Below are positions 41,912 to 51,562 of a stretch of DNA of 64,000 bases, one piece after another; the first letter of the stretch is position 1; every line of letters starts with the position of its first letter. The translations under genes were made by a program, and so were the position numbers. Origin of the DNA: CADCVW01 sp035644935. Its GTDB lineage: Bacteria; Pseudomonadota; Alphaproteobacteria; Sphingomonadales; Sphingomonadaceae. The notes beneath the pieces are model-generated. The model did not search any database and was not told the DNA's origin. It worked only from the letters and a program-made list of their open reading frames with translations. Location of the stretch: positions 5,772 through 69,771 of the forward strand of contig DASQNO010000057.1 in NCBI GenBank assembly GCA_035644935.1, in the 5' to 3' direction.

Positions 41912-43207
41912 TCAGACAATGCCGGCGCCAAGCCCGACGGCTGAACGCTCGTCGGCTTTGCGGTGTCGCCAGCCGGATTGTCGATAAACTGCTAGCGCGT
42001 CGATTGCTCCGCCGGCATTCACCCGAGCCATGGCCAAGATAGGCGAGATGTCGGTTTCGTACGCCCTCCTGAGCATACGCGACGCCAACATCGGATCGTT
42101 CCTCTCCTGCGCGTCATGCAGAACATTGCGGTCAACTAATAGCGCGCGGGCGTACGCCCCCAGGATCGCCTCGGCGGATGACAGCATACTCTCGATCGGG
42201 TCAGTGACGTTGTGCGACTGATCGATCATGTACGCGGGATCGAACCCCTCGCGAGGGTTAAGCTCGGCCTCGATCAATTCATTGAACACCAGGAACAGCT
42301 GGTGGGGGTTGATGGACCCGGCATCGAGGTCGTCGTCGCCATACTTGCTGTCGTTGAAATGGAACCCGCCAAGCTTGCCGAAGCGGTGAAGCCTCGCGAC
42401 GATCTGCTCGATGTTGGTGTTGGGGGCGTGGTGTCCGAGGTCAACAAGGCACTTCGCCTTGGGTCCGAGCTCCTGCGCGGCGAGGATCGAGGAGCCCCAA
42501 TCGGCGATCACCGTGGAGTAGAAGGCGGGCTCGTACATTTTGTGCTCGATGAGCATGCGCCAGCCGTCGGGCAGCGCGGCGTACACTTCCGCCGCTGAGC
42601 GCAAATACCGATCCAGCGACCTGCCCAGATCCTGCTGGCCGGGGAAATTCGTGCCGTCACCTACCCAGACGGTCAGGTCGCGACTGCCGAGCTGGCGACC
42701 GATCTCGATGCATTCCAAATTATGTTCGACCGCTTGAGCGCGTGTTGCAGCATCAGTGGAGGAAAGCGAGCCGGTGGCGTAGCTAAATGCTTGACCCTGC
42801 TGATCCTGGAACGTGTTCGAGTTGACTGCATCGAAGCTCAGGCCGCGGCGGGCCGCTTCCTGGCGTAATCCCGCGTAGTCGGACACCTTGTCCCAGGGGA
42901 AGTGCGGCGAGACGCGCGGTGTGGCACGCCCAAGCTGTTGTACCACAGCGCAATCTTCCAGCTTCTCATGGATGTTCGTGGGTTCACCGGGAATGGGAAA
43001 CTTCGCAAATCGCGTGCCGCCGCGGCCCGCGCCCCAGGTCGGGACCGCAACAGAGAAGGCCGCGACCCGGTCTTTGATCGCGTCGATTTCTACACCGCGC
43101 CGGGCGAGCTGACGGCCGAGCGTGTGGTAATCTTCGGCCAGCGCGTCCGCGTGTAAAGCGTTGTGGCTTTCGATCTCGTCGGCTGAGAGCGGGAGGTCTG
43201 TCGCCAT
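41912..43207 (-). CDS. rhaI: L-rhamnose isomerase (rhamnose catabolism isomerase, TIM barrel)
   Basis: A 431-residue xylose-isomerase-like TIM-barrel of the alphaproteobacterial RhaI type. Motifs include VPTWGAGRGGTRFAKFP, VNSNTFQDQ, LTVWVGDGTNFPGQQ, IEHKMYEPAFYST and FHFNDSKYGDDDLDAGSINP, where the Glu, His and Asp residues bind the metal. It converts L-rhamnose to L-rhamnulose, the first pathway step. ATG 43207 starts the homology. It follows rhaD by 14 bases on the same strand. Confidence 0.92.
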   Translation of the reverse strand: MATDLPLSADEIESHNALHADALAEDYHTLGRQLARRGVEIDAIKDRVAAFSVAVPTWGAGRGGTRFAKFPIPGEPTNIHEKLEDCAVVQQLGRATPRVSPHFPWDKVSDYAGLRQEAARRGLSFDAVNSNTFQDQQGQAFSYATGSLSSTDAATRAQAVEHNLECIEIGRQLGSRDLTVWVGDGTNFPGQQDLGRSLDRYLRSAAEVYAALPDGWRMLIEHKMYEPAFYSTVIADWGSSILAAQELGPKAKCLVDLGHHAPNTNIEQIVARLHRFGKLGGFHFNDSKYGDDDLDAGSINPHQLFLVFNELIEAELNPREGFDPAYMIDQSHNVTDPIESMLSSAEAILGAYARALLVDRNVLHDAQERNDPMLASRMLRRAYETDISPILAMARVNAGGAIDALAVYRQSGWRHRKADERSAVGLGAGIV

Positions 43208-43221
43208 GCTTTCTCTACCGA

Positions 43222-45339
43222 TCAACGCGTGAAGGCCTGGGCATTGCCGGCGTCTACGTTTATCATGTTGCCTGTCGACTTAGACGACGCGTCCGACGCA
43301 AGAAAGTGAACGGCTTCGGCGACATCTTGGGGCAGCACGTCGCGCTTCAACATGGACCGAGTGCGGTAATGCTCCTCGAGTTCCGAGCCGGCGTCGATGC
43401 CGTGTGCGCCCGCGCGTTCCTGGCGCCAGTCGCCGTTCCAGATGCGCGAGCCGCGAATGACGGCGTCGGGGTTGACGCTGTTCACGCGTATACCGTGCGG
43501 CGCCCCTTCCAGCGCGAGGCAGCGCGCAAGGTGGAGCGAGGCGGCCTTAGCCGAGGCGTAGGCCGACGCGTTGATCGCGGCGGCGAGGCCGTTCTTGGAG
43601 CCGATGAACACGATAGACCCGCCGGCACCGGCCTTCATCAGCGGGAACGCCGCGCGGGCGGTAAGGAAGTAGCCTTCGGCTAGTACGTCGTAATTCTTGC
43701 GCCAAAGCTCCACGGTCGTCTCCTCAATCGGTGCGGAGGACGCTATGCCCGCGTTGGCGACGAGTATGTCGAGACCGCCAAACTCCTTCGCAGCGTAGGC
43801 GAACGCGGCTGCGATTTGCGCTTCGTCGGTGACGTCGCAGGTCTCCGCGCGGATGTGATCTCCGCCGAAGCGGCTGGCGAGCTCGGCGCGGCGTTCCTCC
43901 AGTACCGCCGCCGACCGGTCGAGCAACACGACGCATGCGCCATCGGCAAGCAGCCGAGCAGCGGTCGCCGCGCCGATCCCGCCCGCGCCTCCGGTAACCA
44001 AAGCGATTTTGCCAACCATCGGCTTTGGAGCGGGCATGCGCTGGAGCTTGGCTTCCTCCAGCGCCCAATATTCGATGTCGAACGCCTCCTGTTCGGGCAA
44101 ACCCCCATATTCGCCGATCGCCTCTGCGCCGCGCATGACATTGATCGCATTGGCATAGAACTCGGAGGCGAGGCGCGCGGTGACCTTGTCTCCGGCGAAG
44201 GTGATCATGCCGACGCCCGGAATGAGTACGACCACCGGATTGGCGTCGCGCTGCTTCGGGTCGGTCAGTCGGGCGCAGCGGCTGTAGTAGGCGCCATAGC
44301 TTGTGCGGTACGTGGCGATCGCCTCCGCGAGATAGGCGCTGTCGCTCAGCCGCGCCGGTTCGAGGGTCAGCGGCGCGATCTTGGTGCGCAGGAAATGGTC
44401 GGGGCAAGAGGTGCCGATCGGCGCCAAGCGCGCGAAGTCGGCGGAGCCGACGAATTCGAGCACTTCGGGCGTGTCGGAATAGTGAGCGATTTTGCCTCGC
44501 GCACCGGACATGAGGCCGCGGAGCTTGGGCATCACCCCGGCCACGATAGACGCCCGCTCCTCGGCGGCGAGTGGCGGGACGATCTGGCCTCCAAAGGCCG
44601 GCCCGTCAGAAAGCTTTTCATTCAGATACGCTGCCGCGTCCGCGATCAGAGCAATTGTGTTCCGGTAAGCGGCCCTGCCCTCTTCCGCCCAGCATATCAG
44701 GCCGTGTCCCGCTAAGATGGCCCCGCGCGACATCGGATGGGCAGCTGCGTAATCGCGGATAATGATGCCAAGTTCGAACCCCGGCCGCTTCCAGGGCAGC
44801 CAGCCGATAGCATCGCCCCAGATCTCCTTCGTGGCGGCCTCGCCGCCGCTTGAGGCGGCAAGTGCGATAACGGCGTCGGGATGGACGTGGTCGACATGCT
44901 TGTATGGGAGCAGACCGTGGAGGGGAGTGTCGATCGAAGCAGGACGGGTGTTGAGGTTGAACGTGCAGTGGGGGAGATGCGCCACCATTTCGTCCTCATG
45001 CTCTACGCCGCGGTAAAGGCGCTCGATCGATCGAAACTTGTCCAGGTAGAGCGTCGAGAAACCATCAAGTGTCATTGAACCGATGTCGCCGCCCGAACCT
45101 TTAACCCAGAGCACTGACACTGTCTCGCCGGTGAGCGGGTCGACCTCGTCGAGCTTGGCCGAGGTGTTGCCGCCCCCGAAGTTGGTGACGGTCAGGTCTG
45201 ATCCGAGCAGGTTCGAGCGGTAAAGCAGCAGCTCCGCAGGCGTTTTCCCCGCGGCGTCCGCGTCGGACCAGCGGTTGCGGGGGAGAGTGAACCGGATGGC
45301 GGCTGGACCCGTGCGGATCGAGGTAAGCGGATCCAACAT
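43222..45339 (-). CDS. rhaD: Bifunctional rhamnulose-1-phosphate aldolase/lactaldehyde dehydrogenase
   Basis: A 705-residue fusion. The N-terminal ~420 residues are a class II aldolase/adducin domain (TVTNFGGGNTSAKL; the HVDHVHPDAVIAL metal ligands). The C-terminal ~250 residues are an SDR (IALVTGGAGGIGAATA; VANAGI; ASAYASAKAA with Tyr and Lys). It cleaves rhamnulose-1-phosphate to DHAP and L-lactaldehyde, then oxidises lactaldehyde to L-lactate. ATG 45339 is used; AGGTG stands ~11 bases upstream. It is divergent from rhaK across an 84-base operator region and is followed by rhaI. Confidence 0.94.
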   Translation of the reverse strand: MLDPLTSIRTGPAAIRFTLPRNRWSDADAAGKTPAELLLYRSNLLGSDLTVTNFGGGNTSAKLDEVDPLTGETVSVLWVKGSGGDIGSMTLDGFSTLYLDKFRSIERLYRGVEHEDEMVAHLPHCTFNLNTRPASIDTPLHGLLPYKHVDHVHPDAVIALAASSGGEAATKEIWGDAIGWLPWKRPGFELGIIIRDYAAAHPMSRGAILAGHGLICWAEEGRAAYRNTIALIADAAAYLNEKLSDGPAFGGQIVPPLAAEERASIVAGVMPKLRGLMSGARGKIAHYSDTPEVLEFVGSADFARLAPIGTSCPDHFLRTKIAPLTLEPARLSDSAYLAEAIATYRTSYGAYYSRCARLTDPKQRDANPVVVLIPGVGMITFAGDKVTARLASEFYANAINVMRGAEAIGEYGGLPEQEAFDIEYWALEEAKLQRMPAPKPMVGKIALVTGGAGGIGAATAARLLADGACVVLLDRSAAVLEERRAELASRFGGDHIRAETCDVTDEAQIAAAFAYAAKEFGGLDILVANAGIASSAPIEETTVELWRKNYDVLAEGYFLTARAAFPLMKAGAGGSIVFIGSKNGLAAAINASAYASAKAASLHLARCLALEGAPHGIRVNSVNPDAVIRGSRIWNGDWRQERAGAHGIDAGSELEEHYRTRSMLKRDVLPQDVAEAVHFLASDASSKSTGNMINVDAGNAQAFTR

Positions 45340-45372
45340 GACGGGTGGCACCTGTAGCAATCGGATACGGAT

Positions 45373-45430
45373 GCGCTATCGAAGACGCTGGTGGAAATCA
45401 ATCATGTTCGATAAGAAACGATCATGATCG
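45373..45430. promoter_or_regulatory. Divergent rhaD/rhaK promoter with DeoR-like operator half-sites
   Basis: The short gap between the two starts carries gcgctatcgaagac (45373-45386; complement gtcttcgatagcgc) and catgttcgataag (45403-45415). Both resemble half of the DeoR/GlpR-type operator (TGTTCGATAA...). A perfect 12-base palindrome, cgatcatgatcg (45419-45430), spans the rhaK start codon. A DeoR gene lies in the same cluster. Similar half-sites occur before the TonB receptor and near the GH1 gene. Binding is inferred. Confidence 0.55.
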
Positions 45431-46866
45431 ATAAAGCTGAGGAGGCCGGCGAGCGACTGGTCGTTGTACTCGACATCGGCAAAACGACCGCCAAGCTGAC
45501 GCTGTGGACGCGTGGCGGCGAACTGGTCTCACGGGAAACGCGCGCCAATGCGCGGATAGATGCCGGCGCGTACGCCGCCCTTGACGTGGACGGGATCGAA
45601 GCCTGGATGGCCGACACTCTGGCCGACTTCGCCAAACGCGGACGGGTCGGCGCGATCGTGCCTGTGGCGCATGGAGCGGCCGCAGCGATCATCCGAAGCG
45701 GCCGGCTGGGCTGCTCGCCGATGGATTACGAGGACCCGATAACCGAGGCGGAGCGAGTAGGGTACGACCGAGAACGCGGGTCCTTCAGCGAAACCGGTTC
45801 GCCCCCGCTTCCTGACGGCCTTAACCTTGGGGTGCAGCTGCATCGCCTAGAGCGGTTACATACGGAGCTTCTGAGCGGCGACGCGTTGATCCTTCCTTGG
45901 GCGCAATACTGGGCGTGGCGGCTGTCAGGCGTGGCGGCAACCGAGATTACCAGTCTCGGCTGTCACACCGATCTCTGGAACCCGTTCGCGGGCGCCCCGT
46001 CGCGCTTGGCGCGCGCGCGGGGATGGGCCGACCGCCTTCCGCCGCTTCGCCGCGCCGCTGACGCGCTGGGTCCCATAACGTCCGAGTGGGTCGATCGATG
46101 CGGACTGCCGGCCGACGTGCGGATCCATTGCGGGCTTCATGATACCAACGCCGCGCTGCTGGCCGCGCGTGGGTTCTCCGAGATCTCAGGCCAGGAGTCG
46201 ACGGTGCTGTCGACAGGCACATGGTTCGTTGCAATGCGCTCGCTGGGTCATGAGCGGGCCAATGACTCATCAGTCCTGTCCGAGGCGCGCGACTGCCTCG
46301 TCAACGTCGATGTCTCCGGCAAACGCGTGCCGTCCGCGCGCTTCATGGGCGGGCGTGAGATCGAGACGCTGACCGGCTTTGACGTGCGCCGCATCGACAT
46401 CGCGCCCGATCAGCCCGCGCTGCTTGCCGCTGCCCGCACCGTTCTGGCGGGCGGCGCGCGCGTGCTGCCTACGTTTGCGCCCGGCTGTGGGCCGTTCTCG
46501 GGTCGTCGGGGCCAGTGGATCGACATGCCCCTGGACAATGCCGAGCACCGAGCGGCGGTCTCACTCTACGCGGCGCTTGTGGCCGACGCATCTCTCGACC
46601 TGATCGGCGCGCGCGAACGGGTGCTGGTCGAAGGGCGCTTCGCCGATGCGGACGTGTTCGTGCGTGCGCTGGCCGCGCTTCGACCGAATGATGTCACCTA
46701 CCGATCGCATGCGCACAACGGCGTGCCGTTCGGCGCGCTTCGGTTGCTCGATCCGACACTGAAGCCCCCATCCGCGCTTGAGCGGATCGAACCGCTTGAC
46801 GGTCCGGTGAACGCCTATCGCGATGTGTGGCGCCGCGACGTCGAGCGAACGGAGTTCGCTGCATGA
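45424..46866 (+). CDS. rhaK: L-rhamnulokinase (FGGY family)
   Basis: A 480-residue FGGY carbohydrate kinase. LVVVLDIGKTTAKLTLW is the phosphate-binding N-terminal motif. The second domain has CGLHDTNAALLAARG, then STGTWFVAM and the ATP-site region near residue 370-420. It phosphorylates L-rhamnulose to rhamnulose-1-phosphate. ATG 45424 lies in an operator palindrome and has a weak ribosome-binding site. Its stop overlaps the lldD start by 4 bases (ATGA). Confidence 0.9.
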   Translation: MIDKAEEAGERLVVVLDIGKTTAKLTLWTRGGELVSRETRANARIDAGAYAALDVDGIEAWMADTLADFAKRGRVGAIVPVAHGAAAAIIRSGRLGCSPMDYEDPITEAERVGYDRERGSFSETGSPPLPDGLNLGVQLHRLERLHTELLSGDALILPWAQYWAWRLSGVAATEITSLGCHTDLWNPFAGAPSRLARARGWADRLPPLRRAADALGPITSEWVDRCGLPADVRIHCGLHDTNAALLAARGFSEISGQESTVLSTGTWFVAMRSLGHERANDSSVLSEARDCLVNVDVSGKRVPSARFMGGREIETLTGFDVRRIDIAPDQPALLAAARTVLAGGARVLPTFAPGCGPFSGRRGQWIDMPLDNAEHRAAVSLYAALVADASLDLIGARERVLVEGRFADADVFVRALAALRPNDVTYRSHAHNGVPFGALRLLDPTLKPPSALERIEPLDGPVNAYRDVWRRDVERTEFAA

Positions 46867-48023
46867 AGGCGGCCTCCGTGCTCGATTTCCGGGAGTTGGC
46901 GAGACGCCGCCTGCCGCACTTCCTGTTCGAGTATATTGATGGAGGCAGCTACGCCGAAGTGACGCTGCGGCGAAACATCACGGATTTGGAAGCAATCGCG
47001 CTGCGCCAACGCGTGCTCAACGACGTGTCCACGCTCGATCTGACGACGGACCTGTTCGGACAGACGCTCGCCATGCCCGTGGCGCTCGCTCCGATCGGGC
47101 TTGCCGGCATGAACGCACGGCGCGGCGAGGTGCAAGCGGCGCGCGCCGCGCACGCCGCAGGCATCCCCTTCTGCCTGTCAACCGTGTCCGCCTGCCCGTT
47201 AAATGAAGTTGCGGCGGCGGGGGCGAACCCGTTCTGGTTCCAGCTCTACATGATTCGCGACCGCGGGTTCATGCGAGACCTGATGGGTCAGGCGAAGGCG
47301 CATGGCTGCTCGGCGCTTGTGTTCACCGTCGACATGCCCGTGCCGGGGTCGCGTTACCGCGATATACGCTCGGGGCTCGCCGGGGCGCCGGGTGTGCGCG
47401 GCGCGGCGTGGCGAATGTTGCAGGGCGCGATGCGGCCGCATTGGGCCTGGAACGTCGGCATTCACGGTCGCCCGCACAGCCTTGGCAACGTGGCGCCCGT
47501 GCTGGGCAAGAATAGCGGGCTTGAAGATTTCTTCGGCTGGATGCGTGACAATTTCGACCCGTCGGCATCCTGGCGTGACGTCGAGTTCATTCGGTCGGAA
47601 TGGCCGGGGCCGCTGATCGTCAAGGGCGTGCTGGATCCGGAGGATGCGCGGGAAGCAGCCAAGCTCGGCGCTGACGGCATCGTCGTGTCCAACCATGGCG
47701 GGCGGCAACTGGACGGCGTGCCCTCGACCGCGCGCGCGCTGCCGCCGATTGTCGATGCGGTGGGCGGTGCGATCACTGTGATGGCGGATGGTGGCGTCCG
47801 CTCCGGGCTTGACATCGTTCGGATGCTCGCTTTGGGAGCCAAGGTCGTGCTCCTCGGCCGCGCATGGGCCTACGCGCTGGCCGGCGGCGGCGAGGTTGGC
47901 GTGCGCCACATGCTCCGGCTCGTCGAGGCAGAAATGCGCGTTGCCATGGCGCTGACGGGTTCCACCAGCATCGACCGGATCACATCGGACATCTTGGTCC
48001 GCGACGGGCTCGGACATGCTTGA
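46863..48023 (+). CDS. lldD: FMN-dependent L-lactate dehydrogenase
   Basis: A 386-residue alpha-hydroxyacid dehydrogenase. It shows FEYIDGGSYAEVTLRRN, ALAPIGLAGM, FQLYMIRDRGF, then the active-site SNHGGRQLDG and the ADGGVRSGLDIVRMLALGAKVVLLGR flavin-binding end. It oxidises L-lactate, the RhaD product, to pyruvate and passes electrons to the respiratory chain. The location is cytoplasm or inner membrane face. It is translationally coupled to rhaK, which ties it to rhamnose rather than general lactate use. Confidence 0.93.
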   Translation: MKAASVLDFRELARRRLPHFLFEYIDGGSYAEVTLRRNITDLEAIALRQRVLNDVSTLDLTTDLFGQTLAMPVALAPIGLAGMNARRGEVQAARAAHAAGIPFCLSTVSACPLNEVAAAGANPFWFQLYMIRDRGFMRDLMGQAKAHGCSALVFTVDMPVPGSRYRDIRSGLAGAPGVRGAAWRMLQGAMRPHWAWNVGIHGRPHSLGNVAPVLGKNSGLEDFFGWMRDNFDPSASWRDVEFIRSEWPGPLIVKGVLDPEDAREAAKLGADGIVVSNHGGRQLDGVPSTARALPPIVDAVGGAITVMADGGVRSGLDIVRMLALGAKVVLLGRAWAYALAGGGEVGVRHMLRLVEAEMRVAMALTGSTSIDRITSDILVRDGLGHA

Positions 48024-48126
48024 TGCCGCCCTAAACCGAGCCCTAGCGATCGCTCGATGAGGCGGGCTGGCGCACCTGGGAAATCACTCTCGCACTCGAA
48101 GCCGACTAATCTGGAGGAAGTGTCTG

Positions 48127-50637
48127 ATGCGCAATCGTGCACCATTTGTATGGACGCCGGAGCAGCCGGTCGACCCGGAAGGCTTTCTTGCCGGAATGAA
48201 GGGGTTGCCCGCACGCGACGATGGACGGAACCGATGGTTTTTATTCCGCGTCGAGGTGGAATTCAAAGACGTGCCAGGATCGGCACCCGTCGCCGTCACA
48301 TGTGATGGGCGCTACCAGCTGTTCGTCAATGGCGTGCGCGCGGGGCGGGGCCCGGTGCGGTCGAGCCCGATGTCGCAGAAATTCGATGCGTACGATCTTG
48401 CGCCGTATCTTCGAACGGGCCCGAATGTCGTCGCTGCGATCGTGCATGCGCTGGGCGTCGACACGGCCTGGTACGAGAGCGTCAAGGGCATGTGGCGACC
48501 GACGTTCGGTGACGGAGGTTGGTGGCTGGAAGGGAAGGGCGATGCCACTCCGCTGTCGACGGGTACCGACTGGCGGGTACTGCGCTCCGATGCGTGGGAG
48601 GAGCGGACCGAGCGAATGAACTCGGGTCTCGGGTTTGTGGAATGGCTGGATGCACGCCGGCTCCCGCAGTGCTGGACCGAGCCGGGCTTCGACGACAGGT
48701 CGTGGCTGCCGGTGCAAGTGCTTCACCGCGACGGCGGGGGCCCCGACCAGTATTTTGGCGGCATTGATGTGGAGCCTTTTCCCATTCTGTTGCCCAACCC
48801 GCTTCCGCCGCTTGCCGAGACGCACAAGCGGCCGGAACGTGCATTCGACGCGCGCGTCGTGGAGATCAGGAGCGATCTCCCAGTCCATCGCCAGCTCTAC
48901 GAGGAGCCCTTGCTTGCCGGCGATCCGTTGGTTGATCGCGGGGAAGCGGGTCTGCGCGTACGTACCGAGCCGAACCGCGGGGTCACATTGCTGTACCGGT
49001 TCGATCGGCTGCTGACGGGGTATCCCTTCATCGAAGTGGAAGCTGTGGGCGGCGAGGAGATCGACATTGCGGTGGCCGAGCGATTGCCGGACGAATATGA
49101 ACGAGGCGTTGGGGCCGAGCCTCGCATTGTGCCCGCACCGGTGCTGGGTCACGACGCGCATGTCGCCCGCTATGTCTGCCGTCCGGGGCCACAGCGGTTC
49201 GAACGCTTCGAATGGTCGGCTATTCGATGGATGCAAGTGACGATCCGCAGTGCAGCCGCAGGCCTGTCCGTTCGCGATCTCGGATGCGTATTTACTCATT
49301 ATCCGACCCAAGATGGCGGCGCGTTTACCTGCGACGACTCTTTCCTGGACCGCTTATGGGTAACCGGGCGCGACACGTTGCGCTTGTGCATGCACGACGC
49401 CTGGGAGGACTGCCCGAGCCGCGAGCAGCGTCAGTGGTTAGGAGATGTCACTGTCGAGCATTTGGCGGGGCAGGCCGCGTTCGGTCCGTCCGCCGACCCA
49501 CTCACCGCGAAGTACCTGATGGACGTCGCGGACTCTCAGCGGCCGGACGGGCTGACGCAGATGTTCGCGCCGGGCGATCACAAGACAGACGCCCTTCTGA
49601 TCCCCGACTGGACCTTGCAATGGGTGCTGACCGCGGGCGACTACTTGCGCTACACGGGTGATCTTGCAGGCGTTGAAGCGGTATTCCCGGCGATCGAGCG
49701 TGCGCTTGCCTGGTTCGAGCGCCTGCGCACAAGCGACAGGCTGGTCGCCGATCTCCCGTATTGGCATTTCATGGACTGGGCGGCTGTTGGGCGTAAGGGC
49801 GAGGCCGCGACGCTGAACGCGCAGCTCGTCGGCGCGCTTGATACCGCCGCCCGATTAGCGGATGCGCTGGAGTATGGCCGGGCCGCTGCGAGATACCGAG
49901 GCCGTATCGCCGAGATGAGAGCCGCTTTGGAACGGCACTGGGACCCGCGGCGCGGCGCCTATGTCGACATCGTCGACCCGTCATCCGGCCGGCAGGACCT
50001 TCGCATGAGTCAGCATGCTAATGCCGCCATGATCCTGTGGGGCGGCGCTCCTCCTGAGCGCTGGCCGAGCATGGTCGCGCGCATCACCGATCCCGCGCGC
50101 CTCACCTTCACTCCGGGACCACCGATCGCCCCCGAGGGCGAGGTGCTGGACGCCGAGAACGGGGTCGTGCTGGCGAACACCTTCTATAGCCACTTCGTTT
50201 ACTCAGCGCTCGCCAGGGCGGGCAGGGTCGATCTCGCACTTCAGGGAATGCGCGAGCGCTACGGTCCTATGCTCGAGTGCGGGGCGGACACCCTGTGGGA
50301 GAGTTTCGACCCAACAGCGAGCCTTTGCCACGGCTTCTCCGCGTCCCCGACGCATCAGCTGACCAGCCATGTGCTGGGCCTTGCGCCCGGCGCGGACGGG
50401 TGGCGTACTCTTGCCTTCGGCCCGGATTTGGCCGGACTGGAGCACGCCCAAGGCAGCGTGGAGACGATGCGCGGCACCGTCTCGGTGGAACTTGCGAAGG
50501 ATGGTGCAGGGGCAATCGACGTAGAGCTCACATTACCGGACGATGTCACGGCAATCATCGACGAGGCGCGCTTCCGGACCGACACCGCGCGTCTTACGGG
50601 CGGCGCGACGCACAGGATCAAGCTCGTGCCGCTCTGA
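48127..50637 (+). CDS. Alpha-L-rhamnosidase (GH78), apparently cytoplasmic
   Basis: An 836-residue GH78 rhamnosidase. An N-terminal beta-sandwich (FLFRVEVEFKD; YQLFVNGVRAGRGPVRS) comes before the (alpha/alpha)6 barrel. DCPSREQRQWLGD (residues ~428-440) carries the general acid Glu of GH78, and DTLWESFD near 721-728 a second catalytic-type Glu. There is no signal peptide, so uptake of intact rhamnosides is implied. ATG 48127 has GGAGGA upstream. It is in the lldD - GH78 - DeoR - TonB series. Confidence 0.9.
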   Translation: MRNRAPFVWTPEQPVDPEGFLAGMKGLPARDDGRNRWFLFRVEVEFKDVPGSAPVAVTCDGRYQLFVNGVRAGRGPVRSSPMSQKFDAYDLAPYLRTGPNVVAAIVHALGVDTAWYESVKGMWRPTFGDGGWWLEGKGDATPLSTGTDWRVLRSDAWEERTERMNSGLGFVEWLDARRLPQCWTEPGFDDRSWLPVQVLHRDGGGPDQYFGGIDVEPFPILLPNPLPPLAETHKRPERAFDARVVEIRSDLPVHRQLYEEPLLAGDPLVDRGEAGLRVRTEPNRGVTLLYRFDRLLTGYPFIEVEAVGGEEIDIAVAERLPDEYERGVGAEPRIVPAPVLGHDAHVARYVCRPGPQRFERFEWSAIRWMQVTIRSAAAGLSVRDLGCVFTHYPTQDGGAFTCDDSFLDRLWVTGRDTLRLCMHDAWEDCPSREQRQWLGDVTVEHLAGQAAFGPSADPLTAKYLMDVADSQRPDGLTQMFAPGDHKTDALLIPDWTLQWVLTAGDYLRYTGDLAGVEAVFPAIERALAWFERLRTSDRLVADLPYWHFMDWAAVGRKGEAATLNAQLVGALDTAARLADALEYGRAAARYRGRIAEMRAALERHWDPRRGAYVDIVDPSSGRQDLRMSQHANAAMILWGGAPPERWPSMVARITDPARLTFTPGPPIAPEGEVLDAENGVVLANTFYSHFVYSALARAGRVDLALQGMRERYGPMLECGADTLWESFDPTASLCHGFSASPTHQLTSHVLGLAPGADGWRTLAFGPDLAGLEHAQGSVETMRGTVSVELAKDGAGAIDVELTLPDDVTAIIDEARFRTDTARLTGGATHRIKLVPL

Positions 50638-50689
50638 CAGCGTGCCTATTGCTTGGCCAGAGCCCGCATTGAGCCTAGGCGATCGAAAT

Positions 50690-51454
50690 ATGCACAAGGT
50701 CGAACGGCACCGACACATCCTCGCGCGCTTGGGCGATGAACCCTTCCTTTCGGTGGTGACGCTCGCGAAGGAGCTGTCGACCTCGCCAGTGACAATTCGA
50801 CGGGATCTAACCGAACTCGCTTCTTCGGGACGCTTGAACCGCGTTCACGGTGGCGCCGAGACGGACCCCACCGGGCGCGGCACACTGCAGGGCGAGACGT
50901 TCAAGCGCAATCTCACCCGCAACGTCGCGCCCAAACGCGCCATTGCGAAGGCCGCGGCCGCGATGTGCCGACGAGGCGACAGCATCATCGTCGACGGCGG
51001 GACCACGACGTTTCAGATGAGCCGCTACCTCAAGGGTCTTGATCTACAGGTTCTGACCAACTCGCTTCATATTGTGCGATCGCTGATCGACGATCCTGCG
51101 ATCCGGCTTGTCGTTCCCGCCGGCCAGGTTTTCCGCGAGCAGAATATCATCTTGTCACCGTTCGAGGAGGACGGCCTTACCGACTACGTAGCGTCGACAA
51201 TGTTCATGGGCGCGGAGGCGGTCACCGCGTCCGGCATTCAGCAGTCGGATCCTCTGCTCGTCCACGCCGAGCACCGCTTTCTACGGCATGCCAAGAAGCT
51301 GATCATCATGGCCGACTCGAGCAAATTTGAAGCCGGAGGAAGCCTTCTGTTCTGCCCCTTGTCCGAAGTCGACGTGATCATCAGCGACCGGGCGCTGCCT
51401 GAAGCGCGGCGCGACATGATCCTCGAGGCTGGTGTCGAACTGGTGATCGCCTGA
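50690..51454 (+). CDS. DeoR-family transcriptional regulator
   Basis: A 254-residue DeoR/GlpR-type repressor. The N-terminal HTH is ERHRHILARLGDEPFLSVVTLAKELSTSPVTIRRDLTELASSGRLNRVHGGAE; the sensor domain follows (IIVDGGTTTFQMSRYL; VLTNSLHIVRSL; ADSSKFE). DeoR sensors usually bind a sugar phosphate, here probably rhamnulose-1-phosphate or DHAP. ATG 50690 lies 52 bases after GH78. Candidate operators are found at 45373-45430, 51490-51527 and 58327-58340. Confidence 0.92.
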   Translation: MHKVERHRHILARLGDEPFLSVVTLAKELSTSPVTIRRDLTELASSGRLNRVHGGAETDPTGRGTLQGETFKRNLTRNVAPKRAIAKAAAAMCRRGDSIIVDGGTTTFQMSRYLKGLDLQVLTNSLHIVRSLIDDPAIRLVVPAGQVFREQNIILSPFEEDGLTDYVASTMFMGAEAVTASGIQQSDPLLVHAEHRFLRHAKKLIIMADSSKFEAGGSLLFCPLSEVDVIISDRALPEARRDMILEAGVELVIA

Positions 51455-51489
51455 TCGCTGCTGCCAACCGAAACGGGCGTAAGTTCACG

Positions 51490-51527
51490 ACTGATCGTTT
51501 TTGGTTGATTGTGTTCGAAAGATCAGT
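51490..51527. promoter_or_regulatory. Operator/promoter region of the TonB receptor gene
   Basis: actgatc (51490-51496) and gatcagt (51521-51527) are perfect inverted arms. Between them is tgttcgaaa (51512-51520), matching the TGTTCGAWA half-site also present before rhaK. It is 36 bases before the TonB receptor start. DeoR control is inferred. Confidence 0.5.
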
Positions 51528-51562
51528 TCTATTCTCCTCAAAATAAACGAGGGGAAATGAAG

